The position numbers and the translations under genes were made by a program. The notes under the pieces are model-generated. The model was not told the DNA's origin and made no database searches. It saw only the letters and a list, made by a program, of their open reading frames with translations. From Turnera subulata (Eukaryota > Streptophyta > Magnoliopsida > Malpighiales > Passifloraceae): a stretch of DNA of 64,000 nt. Shown here in pieces: positions 23,116-34,198 of the stretch (within the stretch, counting starts at the first letter, position 1; each line of letters starts with the position of its first letter). The stretch lies in assembly GCA_028386065.3 (NCBI GenBank), contig JAKUCV010004284.1, positions 41,121-105,120 on the forward strand. Reading direction: 5' to 3'.

Positions 23116-24057
23116 NNNNNNNNNNNNNNNNNNNNNNNNNNNNNNNNNNNNNNNNNNNNNNNNNNNNNNNNNNNNNNNNNNNNNNNNNNNNNNNNNNNNN
23201 NNNNNNNNNNNNNNNNNNNNNNNNNNNNNNNNNNNNNNNNNNNNNNNNNNNNNNNNNNNNNNNNNNNNNNNNNNNNNNNNNNNNNNNNNNNNNNNNNNNN
23301 NNNNNNNNNNNNNNNNNNNNNNNNNNNNNNNNNNNNNNNNNNNNNNNNNNNNNNNNNNNNNNNNNNNNNNNNNNNNNNNNNNNNNNNNNNNNNNNNNNNN
23401 NNNNNNNNNNNNNNNNNNNNNNNNNNNNNNNNNNNNNNNNNNNNNNNNNNNNNNNNNNNNNNNNNNNNNNNNNNNNNNNNNNNNNNNNNNNNNNNNNNNN
23501 NNNNNNNNNNNNNNNNNNNNNNNNNNNNNNNNNNNNNNNNNNNNNNNNNNNNNNNNNNNNNNNNNNNNNNNNNNNNNNNNNNNNNNNNNNNNNNNNNNNN
23601 NNNNNNNNNNNNNNNNNNNNNNNNNNNNNNNNNNNNNNNNNNNNNNNNNNNNNNNNNNNNNNNNNNNNNNNNNNNNNNNNNNNNNNNNNNNNNNNNNNNN
23701 NNNNNNNNNNNNNNNNNNNNNNNNNNNNNNNNNNNNNNNNNNNNNNNNNNNNNNNNNNNNNNNNNNNNNNNNNNNNNNNNNNNNNNNNNNNNNNNNNNNN
23801 NNNNNNNNNNNNNNNNNNNNNNNNNNNNNNNNNNNNNNNNNNNNNNNNNNNNNNNNNNNNNNNNNNNNNNNNNNNNNNNNNNNNNNNNNNNNNNNNNNNN
23901 NNNNNNNNNNNNNNNNNNNNNNNNNNNNNNNNNNNNNNNNNNNNNNNNNNNNNNNNNNNNNNNNNNNNNNNNNNNNNNNNNNNNNNNNNNNNNNNNNNNN
24001 NNNNNNNNNNNNNNNNNNNNNNNNNNNNNNNNNNNNNNNNNNNNNNNNNNNNNNNNN
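23116..24057. other. Assembly gap (942 N)
   Basis: A run of N. It lies between copia integrase sequence on the left and Athila-like LTR sequence on the right, so it hides one insertion junction and the first ~600 bp of that LTR. Confidence 1.
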
Positions 24058-24948
24058 TCAAAGACCGGATCAAAGAAGAATAATTAAAAGAAATAATATT
24101 TAATTAAGTTTGCATAAAAATAAATGGCAAGGTCATCCCCTCATCCTAGATTATGAAATTTAGTTGGCCATAGATAGAGAGGAATAAATAATAATTAAAG
24201 AAGTCATCATTTTAATATCAAATAAAGGAATAAATAAATAAATAATAAGTAAATACTCCAAACCTTGAATGGATGAATAACTTCTTCTCTTTATTAATAT
24301 CCAACTCCAAGCTACAACTCCATAAATTAATCTAAGTGTTTAATACAAGGAATGAAAGAAAGAACAAAATAAAGAAAATCCTAGCCTAATGCGTGAAGAG
24401 TAAATAAACTGGAAGCTCCCCTCTATTTGTCTTCTTGCGAGGCTATATATAGTAGTGGGAGGGGGATACTCGTGGCCAAGAATGCATGCCATCAAAAATA
24501 AACGCTAGGCTAGGCACACATCAAGGGATTTGGTAATATCATTTTCTTCAAATTGGTGGAGGAGGGGCCACGTTGCCATGTTCAAATTTCAAGCAAAACT
24601 TTGCATCAGGAAGGTGATTTCGTCTTGATACTAATCCAAGATTTGACATTTTCAAATCAATTTCAAACAAGATATCATGGATGTAGGACCAACCGGTTTT
24701 GACTTGGCCAGCAAAAATCACATGCATCCTTCATTCCCTCACATCTTCCAAACGAGTCCATATCTCACTAGCTTTACTTCAATATGGCCAAAAATTCATA
24801 TTTTCCTGTAGAAAGGGCCTCGCACACTAGGATGAGAAATTTATCAAAATAAAATAAAATAAAATCTAGAATAAAATAAATTAATACTAAAACAAAGACA
24901 AAAATAATAAAATAAACCCAAAATGATGTGTAAAATATTCACACATCA
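24058..24948 (-). repeat. 3' LTR of the Athila-like element (part in gap)
   Basis: It matches 31199-31700 and 32338-32702. On the minus strand it starts TGATGTGTGAATATTTTACA at 24948, with an 8-bp inverted repeat (TGATGTGT/ACACATCA) at its very end. The TATA box CTATATATAG is near 24447-24456. Estimated full length is about 1.5 kb. Confidence 0.75.
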
Positions 24949-26504
24949 CGCCCCCAAACTTAAGCTTTTGCTTGTCCCCAAGCAAATAACGTGAAAACGA
25001 GGGTAAAAAGGAAATCACTCAACACGGGCAAACCAATCTGACAAGTCCAACTCACAGAAGATTCTTCCAAAAATATCCCATAGAGTCAAAATTCCCAACC
25101 TACAAAGAACCTTAATGGGAAGAATTCAATTAGAACCGAATTTAACCTAACCGGGCAGCGACATCATTTAAACAAATTCTCCTTCCTCAATTTTGCTGAA
25201 AAAAGTAGGTTAGTCTTGGCATTTTATTAAAGAAAAGAAACAAGGTCAAATAAGCAAGTTTACTCTTCGATCTCCACTAATGACAAGGACACTAATCGAA
25301 AGGATCAAAAGGACTTGTTAAGGTTGTAACGGGGCTTGGTTAAAGGTTAACAAGAAATGGGAAAAAGGGAAAAAACAAGAAATACAAGTGCTCGAAAGAA
25401 AAATTTGTGCTTTATCATCTAGCCGAATGAACTCTCTTTTTTGAATGGTTCTAAATTGAGTGCAAACTGGAGAATCCTCTTTTTTTCAAGCTGTTTGTGG
25501 AGTTTTTTTTCCCTTTTTTCTTGAAAAATAGGGATAATCAATTTGCATGATGAAGGAATACTCTCTCTTTATTGCCCTCATTTTTTCTCTTTTGTGATTT
25601 TTTTCTTTTGAACAATACTTCTCCAGAATCGACACAGGCTCCCTATGTAGTGCCTGTATAGAAGAATCAAAATCCAACTCACATGAGACTAGAATTAAAG
25701 ACACAAAATAATTCGAGCAACATGCATAAATGGAAGGAAAAAGAAAAAGAAATGTTATGATAGCCAAGGTTTCAAAAGGCGAAGGTGGGAAGAAGCGGGT
25801 ATGAAAAAAATTTTGGCTATCAATACGGGCCCGAAAAGGTTAGCAATGGATGAAGTGTACACGGGCTAGCTGTGTCTAAAGGTTAGTTTACAAACCAAAG
25901 AAGAAAAACGCCTTAATCATGTCCGATTGATATGTGCCCTTGTAAAAATTTCGCCTCGACCGAGTCATGAACCTGTTCTAAGACCTGTTATTAATGCCAA
26001 GTTTTTTTTCATAAGAAAATAACGAAAAAGAGTTAGTCGGATAACGTGAATCAAATAACATCGCGGCCCAGAAAATATTACCCGGCCCAAATCGAATTTT
26101 TCACTTCAAGGCCAATGCAAGCCTGAAGATGCCTGACAAACATGGGATATAAATGTTGAATTTCATGTTCAATTGTCAAGTCGGAACCAATAAACCCAAT
26201 TGAGTGATTTTCAATTTACAAGAAATTTTTATTCATGCAAAGAAAATAACAAAAACAAAATTTGAAAAATTTATTTATGCATACTGAAAAGATTTATTTT
26301 TTTTAAAAAAACAAATAATCTATTTGCCCCCCCAAACCTGAAATGTGCAGTGTCCTCACTGCACCAGAATATAGAATAGAAAGATAGAACCTGTTTTTCT
26401 CCTTCTTGGGGCTGTCATGGGGATGACTTCTTTATTGATGCAAAATTGCGGGATGCCTCCCACGAAGCGCTTCTTTAACGTCTTGTAGCTGGACGTTAGA
26501 TTCT
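24949..26504 (-). other. Post-pol noncoding region and polypurine tract of the Athila-like element
   Basis: On the minus strand it ends GGGGACAAGCAAAAGCTTAA followed by GTTTGGGGGCG next to the LTR, a motif typical of Athila/Tat-group 3' regions. Just downstream of the gag-pro stop is GACGTTAAAGAAGCGCTTCG followed by TGGGAGGCATCCC, another standard phrase after the pol stop of such elements. A perfect hairpin, GTGCAGTG-TCCT-CACTGCAC, lies at 26347-26366 beside a run of seven C. No gene is supported. Confidence 0.65.
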
Positions 26505-28975
26505 TTATGCCGAAGGCGGTTTGGAGAATGGCTGCCTTACCTCTTGTCTGGAAGGCTCTCCAGGACCAAAAGGCTTGGGCAGCAAGACTCTGTGAGTATA
26601 AACTGAGGCATTAATCCCTATCATATCAGAAGAATACTCAATTGTCTTCTTATGTCGACCTATATCTTTCTGCAACTTCTCTTCTTCTCCCTCCATAAAA
26701 CCCGCATTTATGACCTCTTGGTATGTGGAATTTGGTTCGAGGAGTGCATAACGGGGTTTAGTAGGTGGAGGCTTCAACTCACCCGTCGAAAGTGGTTCTT
26801 GGGGTGGGTCATCCAGTGACTTGTCCAGCTTTTCAAATATCATAGCTTCTTCTGCAGGCACCGGTGACAAGATTTCAAGCTGGCACGCACATTCTACAAT
26901 CTCAAGATTTGGATCTCCCGTGTTCTTATTTTGAGATATGCATGCCAAAAGTGGGTCTGCATAGTATTGCTGTGCGAATACTTCTTTAACTGCTTCATCA
27001 ATGACGTCTATTCGGTAGCATGAGTCATCTGAGAATCCTTTTTGCATTGCTTCCTCGACATCGAAACTGATCTCTTCAGAACCGACTCGTAAAGTGAGCT
27101 TTCCGTTCTTGACATCTATGAGAGCTCCAGCAGTTGCTAAAAATGGTCGCCCCAGGATGAGAGGAGTGTGGCAGTCTACTTCCATGTCCAATACCACAAA
27201 GTCAACTGGGACAAAAAATTTCCCAATCTTAATGGGAACATCTTCCAGAATGCCCACTGGATACGTAACTGAACGATCTGCTAGATGGAGAGACATAGCA
27301 GTGGGTTTCATTTCCCCCATGTTTAGCTGCTTGCTGACAGACAGAGGGATTACACTGACACTTGCCCCAAGGTCGCAGAGTGCTCTCTTGATGTGTACTT
27401 TCCCTATGTCACAGGGGTTGTAGAAACTTCCTGGATCATTTAACTTATTCGGAAGCTTATTCTGGATGGCAACACTGCACTCCTCAGTCAGGGCCACTGT
27501 CCCATAATCAATCAGTTTATTCTTATTGGACAGGATGTCCTTTAAGAATTTTGCATATGTAGGCATTTGGGACACAGCCTCAATAAACAGAATGTTTATA
27601 TCTAGCTTCTTCATGATCTCTAGGAAGCGTCCAACCTTCATGTCGTGGACCAGTGGGTTAAGTCTTTGAGGAAAAGAAATGGGTGGAACATAGGCTTTTA
27701 ATTCGTCTTCCATTTCCTTCCCTTTCTCGGTTGACACAGCCTGCTCGTGCTTTGCGGACTTGTCTTTTTGCACAACCTGGCCATACACTGCTTCTTTTAC
27801 CAGGGCAGAAGGTGGTTGACGCTCCGGATATTGGGTTCCACTCCTAAGAGTGATTGCATTGCATTGAGCGTTCAGATTGACTTCTGGTTTGCCAGGTAGT
27901 CTGCCGGGAATTCCCTGACTGGGACTAGCATGAGCAATCTGACATTCAAGATTGTTGATTTTGTCAGAAAGCCCCTTCACGACCTGTCGTTGTTCTTCCA
28001 TAAATGACTTGAGTAGTGACTGGAAGTCATCTTTAGGAGCCTGCTGATACGCCTGTTGGTACTCCTGTGCAGGTTGTTTTTTGAGGAAATCCGAGAGGAC
28101 CCCTTCCAGTTTGATTTTGAGCGGGCGTTGAGAATTCCAGGAGAAGTTAGGGTGCTCCCTCCAACCTGGGTTATAGGTGTTCGAGTAAGGGTCTTTTTGG
28201 ACCCTCTCGTTGATGTAACTGACTTGCTCCTAGCATGCTTGCTCATAGCCGCTTTCTACTGGGCACTCCTGATAGCTTCCTTCACATCTAGCACAAGAAT
28301 GGGACTGTCCTTTCCCGTTCAACTTCAAGATGGCATCCAACTTAGCAATCATCAGGCTCATAGCATCAAGTTCAAGAACGCCGGCAGTTTTTCCGCCAGG
28401 TATCTCAGCAGACCAATTAAATTTGTTGCTAGGGACATGCTCGAATAGTTCGTACACATCCTCAGCATCTTTAGCTAAAGCTACTCCTCCAGCTGTTGCA
28501 TCAACATGTGCACGGAGGGTCTCGTTTAGGCCAGCATAGAACTTCTCCACAATCAACCAATCTGGAAGGCCATGCTGTGGGCATCTTCTTAGTGCATCTT
28601 TAAATCTTTTCCACGCATCGTAGAACGATTCATTGGCCTTTTGTTTGAACTATATTATGTTGTTCTGAAATATCATGGCTTTACTGGGCGGGAAGAATTT
28701 CTTCAGAAAAGCCTGGGATAGGGTAGTCCATGTATTAAATGTCCCAGGAGCTTGTGCCGTCAACCACGCCTTTGCCTTATCCTTGAGTGATAAAGGAAAA
28801 AGGCGCAGCTTAATAGCATCTTCCGAGGCTCCATTCACCTCGATCGTGTCACAGATTTCTAAGAAATCTTGCAAGTGTTGATTTGGATCTTCAACAGGGG
28901 AGCCCCCGAAATGATCTTGCTGGACCATCTTGATAAGGGCCGGCTTTAGCTCAAAGTTGTTTGCTTGCAGAGACT
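26505..28975 (-). pseudogene. Athila-like gag-protease, copy B, fused to the end of pol
   Basis: The sequence starts abruptly at SLQANNFELKPALIK next to a U5 scrap, then the gag core EDPNQHLQDFLEICDT, KAWLTAQAPGTFNTW, FYAGLNETLRAHVDA, a CARCEGSYQECP segment, a Gln-rich linker, and NAITLRSGTQYPERQ. Protease follows with CDLGASVSVIP (active-site Asp in the DLGAS form) and LILGRPFLATAGA. From 28001 to 26505 one frame of 498 residues is open. It runs through protease into KPRYALLEPNSTYQ, where RT should begin, and then into a short pol-like tail ending KPPSA. RT, RNase H and integrase are missing, so the deletion joined the pol start to the pol end without breaking the frame. Upstream there are stops at about 28650 and 28230 and a frameshift near 28100. 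Gag would package element RNA; protease would mature it. Confidence 0.8.
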
Positions 28976-29030
28976 TGATAGCCTCTTGCAAGTATACAGG
29001 GTGTTGTAGTACCAAGGTCGTCTCACAGGG
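28976..29030 (-). repeat. 55-bp U5 fragment of the Athila-like LTR embedded between two gag copies
   Basis: TGATAGCCTCTTGCAAGTAT through TCACAGGG matches the first 55 bases of the LTR at 30605-30659 almost exactly. It sits exactly between gag copies A and B, in the same orientation as the LTR. Confidence 0.85.
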
Positions 29031-30506
29031 TGTTAATAGCCTGTTGCTGGCCATGCTCTGCTTCTTTTACCGGGGCAGAAGGTGGTTGACGCTCCGGATA
29101 TTGGGTTCCACTCCTAAGAGTGATCGCATTGCGTTGAGTGTTCGGATTGACTTCTGGTTTGCCCGGTAGTCTGCCGCGAATTCCCTGACTGGGACTAGTT
29201 TGAGCAATCTGACATTCAAGATTGTTGATTTTGTCAGAAAGCCCCTTCACGACCTGTTGTTGTTCTTCCATCAATGACTTGAGTAGTGACTGCAAGTCAT
29301 CTTTAGGAGCCTGCTGATACACCTGTTGGTACGCTTGCACAGGTTGTTTTTGAGGAAATCCGGGAAGACCCCTTCTAGTTTGATTTTGAACGGGCTGTTG
29401 AGAATTCCAGGAGAAGTTAGGGTGCTCCCTCCAACCTGGGTTGTAGGTGTCCGAATAAGGGTCTTTTTGGACCCTCTGGTTGATGTAACTGACTTGCTCC
29501 TGGCATGCTTGCTCATAGCTGCCTTCTACTGGGCACTCCTGATAGCTTTCTTCACATCTAGCACAAGAATGGGACTGCCCTTTTCCGTTCAACTTCAAGA
29601 TTGCATCCAACTTAGCGTTCATCAGGCTTATAGCATCAAGTTCAAGAACGCCGGCAGTTTTTCCGCCAGGTATCTCGGAAGACCAATTAAATTTGTTGCT
29701 GGCGACGTGCTCGAATAGTTCGTACACATCCTCAGCATCTTTAGCTAAAGCTACTCCTCCGGCTGCTGCATCAACATGTGCACGGAGGGTCTCGTTTAGG
29801 CCAGCATAGAATTTTTCCGCAATCAGCCAGTCAGGAAGGCCCTGTTGTGGGCATCTTCTTAGTGCATCTTTAAATCTTTCCCACGCATCGTAAAACGATT
29901 CGTTGGCCTTTTGTTTGAACTTCATTATGTTGTTCCGAAATATCATGGCCTTGTTGGGCGGAAAAATTTCTTCAGAAAAGCCTGGGATAGAGCCATCCAT
30001 GTATTAAATGTCCCAGGAGCTTGTGCCGTCAACCATGCCTTTGCCTTATCCTTGAGTGAGAAAGGAAAGAGGCCCAGCTTAATAGCATCTTCCGAGGCTC
30101 TATTCACCTTGATCGTATCACAGATTTCTAAGAAATCTTGCAAGTGTTGATTTGGATCTTCGACAGGGGAGCCCCCGAAAGGATCTTGCTGGACCATCTT
30201 GATAAGGGCCGGCTTTAGCTCAAAATTGTTTGCTTGCAAAGTTGGGCGGACCACACTAGACTGTGCAAGAGTTGCATCTAGGATTGAGAAGTCTCGAACC
30301 GGTCTAGCTCGAGGTCCGAACCGGACTTCTTCGATATGTTCAGCCATTTCTCCTTCGGTTGAGGTGCCGTCCTCTGACTCCTTCTCGAGCCGAAGTCTAC
30401 GGAGTTTGGCCCAAAAATTTCTCTCGACCTCGGGATCTAGCTTTCCTGGTGTTACTCCCGAGCTTCTAAGATTCAAGCACCAAGGCGATCTGAAGAGGAA
30501 ACACAC
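29031..30506 (-). pseudogene. Athila-like gag, copy A
   Basis: The frame opens at 30506 (MCFLFRSPWCLNLRSSGVTP) close to the primer site. It contains EVERNFWAKLRRLRLEKE, an acidic stretch, FGPRARPVRDFSILD, and then the same gag core as copy B (EDPNQHLQDFLEICDT, KAWLTAQAPGTFNTW). A frameshift near 29965-30000 moves to a 325-residue frame that holds FYAGLNETLRAHVDA, CARCEESYQECP, a Gln/Pro-rich linker and NAITLRSGTQYPERQ. The copy stops at the U5 scrap (29030) before protease. Copies A and B are over 90% alike by eye, so the duplication is fairly recent. Copy A retains the true gag 5' end; copy B lacks it. Confidence 0.82.
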
Positions 30507-30574
30507 TAAACAAAACGGGTGAAAAAGAAAAAGAAAGATCTAGATAACCAATTCACAAAATCAAATAATATTAA

Positions 30575-30598
30575 TGCCGATCCCCGGCAACGCCGCCA
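30575..30598 (-). other. Primer-binding site of the Athila-like element
   Basis: The minus strand reads TGGCGGCGTTGCCGGGGATC, a one-base variant of the Athila/Tat primer site TGGCGCCGTTGCCGGGGATC, complementary to tRNA-Asp. It lies six bases inside the LTR end. Confidence 0.9.
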
Positions 30599-30604
30599 AA
30601 AACT

Positions 30605-31739
30605 TGATAGCCTCCTGCAAGTATACAGGGTGTTGTAGTACCAAGGTCGTCTCACAGGGATCTTTGCTAAGTACTATTAACAATGTGATATATGATTATC
30701 TAGAAAATTAAACCTCAAAGAGGAGTCGATTGAATGGTGTAATAAACTTGGAAAAGAAAACAACAAGAATAATAAATGAGACAATGATGAGAAAAATACC
30801 TAGGAGTTCGGGGAATCCCTTGCCGCAATTTCCATGCAATTAAGTGCAACACAACCAAGCCGTGTTCTGTCACTATATGACCTGCCTGTGTAGATCTGAT
30901 ATTAAATCCTAAAAATACTCTTCTTTGAAAGAACCGGTAAACTCAACTAGATCAATAGCCTACTTCCGTAAGCCGTAAAACCCCTTCCTAAGTTATCTCC
31001 ACTATCCATTCTGCCAGTGTTGAAATAAATTAAGAGTTTTAAGTTCTTACCTTTAAGTCTCCAATAGAAAGTACGCCCCTCCCGAGGTCGGTTCCTAAAG
31101 CCCGGTCTAAGGTTTTCTATAAGAAACTGACCCTGTCACTTAACAGTCTCCTATTATGGATTTAAGGCAAATGTTGATCATGCAACTAACTTAATTGGGC
31201 ATCAAAGACCGGATCAAAGAAGAATAATTAAAAGAAATAATATTTAATTAAGTTTGCATAAAAATAAATGGCAAGGTCATCCCCTCATCCTAGATTATAA
31301 AATTTAGTTGGGCATAGATAGAGAGGAATAAATAATAATTAAAGAAGTCATCATTTAAATACCAAAAGAAGGATTAAATAAATAATAATAAATAAATACC
31401 CCGAACCTTGAATGGATGAATAACCTCTTCTCTTTATTAATTTCCACCTCCAAGCTACAACTCCATAAATTAATCTAAGTGTTTAATACAAGGAATGAAA
31501 GAAAGAACAAAATAAAGAAAATCCTAGCCTAATGCGTGAAGAGTAATAAACTAGAAGCTCCCCTCTATTTGGCTTGTAGGTGGCGTCAATATATAGTGCA
31601 AAGTGGGAATGGAACTTGTGGCTGGGAGCTTCCTTTGGAGATTTCAGTATATTCTTTAGCTAGCCAAATCACACATAATTCTGATATGGCAATCTAAAAT
31701 AATCCTAAGGTTAAAGGTACTACCTCGGGAGGGGCGTAC
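30605..31739 (-). repeat. 5' LTR of the Athila-like element, rearranged at its far end
   Basis: It starts TGATAGCCTCCTGCAAG on the + strand. It matches 31740-32702 and, from 31199, the left LTR. Beyond about 31565 it diverges. The last 18 bases (31722-31739) are an exact reverse complement of 31071-31088 inside the same LTR. Confidence 0.8.
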
Positions 31740-32702
31740 TGATAGCCTCCTGCAAGTATACAGGGTGTTGTAGTACCAAGGTCATCTCACAGGGATCTTT
31801 GCTAAGTACTATTAACAATGTGATATATGATTATCTAGAAAATTAAACCTCAAAGAGGAGTCGATTGAATGGTGCAATAAACTTGGAAAAGAAAACAACA
31901 AGAATAATAAATGAGATGACAATGATGAGAAAAACACCTAGGAGTTCGGGGAATCCCTTGCCGCAATTTCCATGCAATTAAGTGCAACACAACCAAGCCG
32001 TGTTCTGTCACTACATGACCTGCCTGTGTAGATCTGATATTAAATCCTAAAAATACTCTTCGTTGAAAGAACCGGTAAACTCAACTAGATCAATAGCCTA
32101 CTTCCGTAAGCCGTAAAACCCCTTCCTAACTTATCTCCACTATCCATTCTGCCAGTGTTGAAATATATTAAGAGCTTTAAGTTCTTACCTTTAAGTCTCT
32201 AATAGAAAGTACGCCCCTCCCGAGGTCGGTTCCTAAAGCCCGGTCTAAGGTTTTCTATAAGAAACTGAAGTTGTCACTTAACAGTCTCCTATTATGGATT
32301 TAAGCTAATTGTTGATCAGGCAACTAACTTAATTGGGCATCAAAGACCGGATCAAAGAAGAATAATTAAAAGAAATAATATTTAATTAAGTTTGCATAAA
32401 ATAAATGGCAAGGTCATCCCCTCATCCTAGATTATGAAATTTAGTTGGCCATAGATAGAGAGGAATAAATAATAATTAAAGAAGTCGTCATTTAAATATC
32501 AAAGGAAGGAATAAATAAATAATAATAAATAAATACCCCGAACCTTGAATGGATGAATAACCTCTTCTCTTTATTAATTTCCACCTCCAAGCTACAACTC
32601 CATAAATTAATCTAAGTGTTTAATACAAGGAATGAAAGAAAGAACAAAATAAAGAAAATCCTAGCCTAATGCGTGAAGAGTAATAAACTAGAAGCTCCCC
32701 TC
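31740..32702 (-). repeat. Second, truncated copy of the Athila-like LTR
   Basis: It starts TGATAGCCTCCTGCAAG and follows the first copy base by base with a few differences until GAAGCTCCCCTC (32702), where unrelated copia leader sequence begins. It abuts copy one without spacer, in the same orientation. Confidence 0.82.
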
Positions 32703-33388
32703 AATTATGAAAACCTTAGACCAAGGAATTCTATTAAATGATGCTCCTACTATGAATCAAGATAATGATAAGTAGGCCAAGATCCATATTTCACTACAAG
32801 ATAAGTCAGCTTTGGCTGATCGCTTACATCATAGTTATTTAGGTAGACAACTCTTGTCAATTACATCTCATGTAACTCTTGGATAGTTGAGTGAACAACA
32901 CTTGTTCTTGTCTATCTCATAGACTTAGCTCAACTCTTTGCCTCTAAGTCCTCAATCCTATTAAGATGACCTAGTTAAGTTCAACCCATAATAAGCAGTT
33001 TGGATATTATAATTATCCCATCGCACCTTGCTAGGATAAACATTGGCACCTTGCTTTGGCAAAACCTACCAAGTTTTGATTTAAGCAATGATGAGTGCTT
33101 ATCAATGGAAGGCAACACAAGTGGAACTTAATATTTAGCATCTTGCTAGGATAAACATTGGCACTTTGCTTTGGCAAACCTACCAAGTGTTGATCTAAGC
33201 ATAGATGAGTGCTTGTAACCGAATTATTTTCATACATAACAATTATGCATATGATTAACATATTATATATCGCATATACAATAACTATGCATCATATGCA
33301 ATATAAGCCGCTATGTAGAGGTAGCACGGCGGTCCCGCTAGTCGGTTAGCGGGTAGGGTCAAGGGGCAGTGCCCCGGCGAAAAATATA
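32703..33388 (-). other. Angela-like leader, noncoding, with a two-copy repeat
   Basis: No gene is supported. 33023-33110 and 33138-33220 are two copies, about 115 bp apart, of 'ttgctaggataaacattggcac.ttgctttggcaaa.cctaccaag.gttgat.taagca..gatgagtgctt'. The GC-rich segment at 33309-33383 (cggcggtcccgctagtcgg...) leads into the dyad array. Confidence 0.5.
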
Positions 33389-33891
33389 AACATCGATATT
33401 TTGACTACGCGGCCGACAATCGGCAAAACAAGATCATCGATATTTTGACTCAGAACATCGATGTTTTGAGAATCTGGAACTCCAAACTATTTGGCAGATT
33501 TTCAGAACATCGATGTTTACCCCTAGAACATCGATGTTTGAGAATTCTGGAACTTCAAGTAAGTTGGCAGAATCTCAAAACATCGATGTTTGGTCAAGAA
33601 CATCAATGTTTGGAGTTTCAGAATTCCAGAACATCGATGTTGACACTTCAACATCGATGTTTGAAGTTTTTGGATTCCAAAACATCGATGTTTAACCCTT
33701 AAGCATCGATGTTTAAAGTTTCTGGAACTCCAAACAATTGGCCGAATGTTCAGAACATCGATGTTTACATCTTAAACATCGATGTTTTGACCTTGAACAT
33801 CGATGTTTGAACTTAAACATCGATGTTTGAACCCCTCGGCGGATTATCGACCAAAGAGAACATCGATGTTTACATCTTAAACATCGATGTT
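33389..33891. repeat. Array of 12-bp dyads AACATCGATGTT in the copia leader
   Basis: Thirteen perfect AACATCGATGTT palindromes (starts 33454, 33506, 33527, 33579, 33630, 33650, 33681, 33754, 33775, 33796, 33816, 33859, 33880). Four variants lie at 33389, 33433, 33599 and 33702. Start-to-start distances are 20-21, 31, 43-44 or 52 bases. Spacers differ in sequence, although 'tctggaactccaaac.attggc' recurs. The array lies between the copia primer site and the expected gag. It is not a CRISPR array. Confidence 0.9.
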
Positions 33892-34198
33892 TTGGTATCA
33901 TATACCATTCAATCAACCTTGTCGAACTCATTCGACTTCCTGCCGAAAACACTCTTTGATTGATATCATATACCAATCAAGAACTTGCTGTCAAACACCT
34001 TTGACGGATCCGACTTCAACATATCACATATATGAGAATCATAATGATCTAGTTTAAACATACTATCAACATAAGCATAATAAACTATGATCAAGTTATG
34101 TTGCTTATACAATCATGATCAAGCCACATCACATATAGCATATCATACATATAAACAACTAATTCGGTTTAGTGTTTCACAAGAGGCTCCGCTACCAC
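33892..34198 (-). other. Angela-like leader and primer-binding site
   Basis: The minus strand just inside the LTR reads GTGGTAGCGGAGCCTC (34198-34183), resembling the initiator-Met primer site TGGTATCAGAGC. The rest is AT-rich noncoding leader with a 'tcatataccaatcaa' repeat near 33900 and 33970. Confidence 0.6.

Larger units (their letters stand above)
24058..31739 (-). mobile_element. Athila-like gypsy element with duplicated gag and deleted pol
   Basis: Minus-strand element nested in the Angela-like copia. The LTR at right (30605-31739) is followed on the minus strand by a primer site, gag copy A, a U5 scrap, gag copy B with protease, a post-pol tail with G-rich purine tract, and the left LTR (to 24948). 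The primer site TGGCGGCGTTGCCGGGGATC is the Athila/Tat type, normally complementary to tRNA-Asp. RT, RNase H and integrase are absent. A second partial LTR (31740-32702) lies directly outside the right one. TSDs could not be tested because of the gap and the truncation at 32702. Confidence 0.78.

Noticed and set aside
23079..24087. Long frames across the N-run
   Set aside because: Composed of unknown bases in the assembly gap.
33445..33702. Frames with repeated 'TSMF/IDV' peptides
   Set aside because: Direct translation of the dyad array; they fall in a noncoding leader.
33389..33891. CRISPR-like regularly spaced repeats
   Set aside because: Repeats are only 12 bp and fully palindromic, spacing is 20-52 bp, the context is a plant retrotransposon leader, and there are no cas genes.
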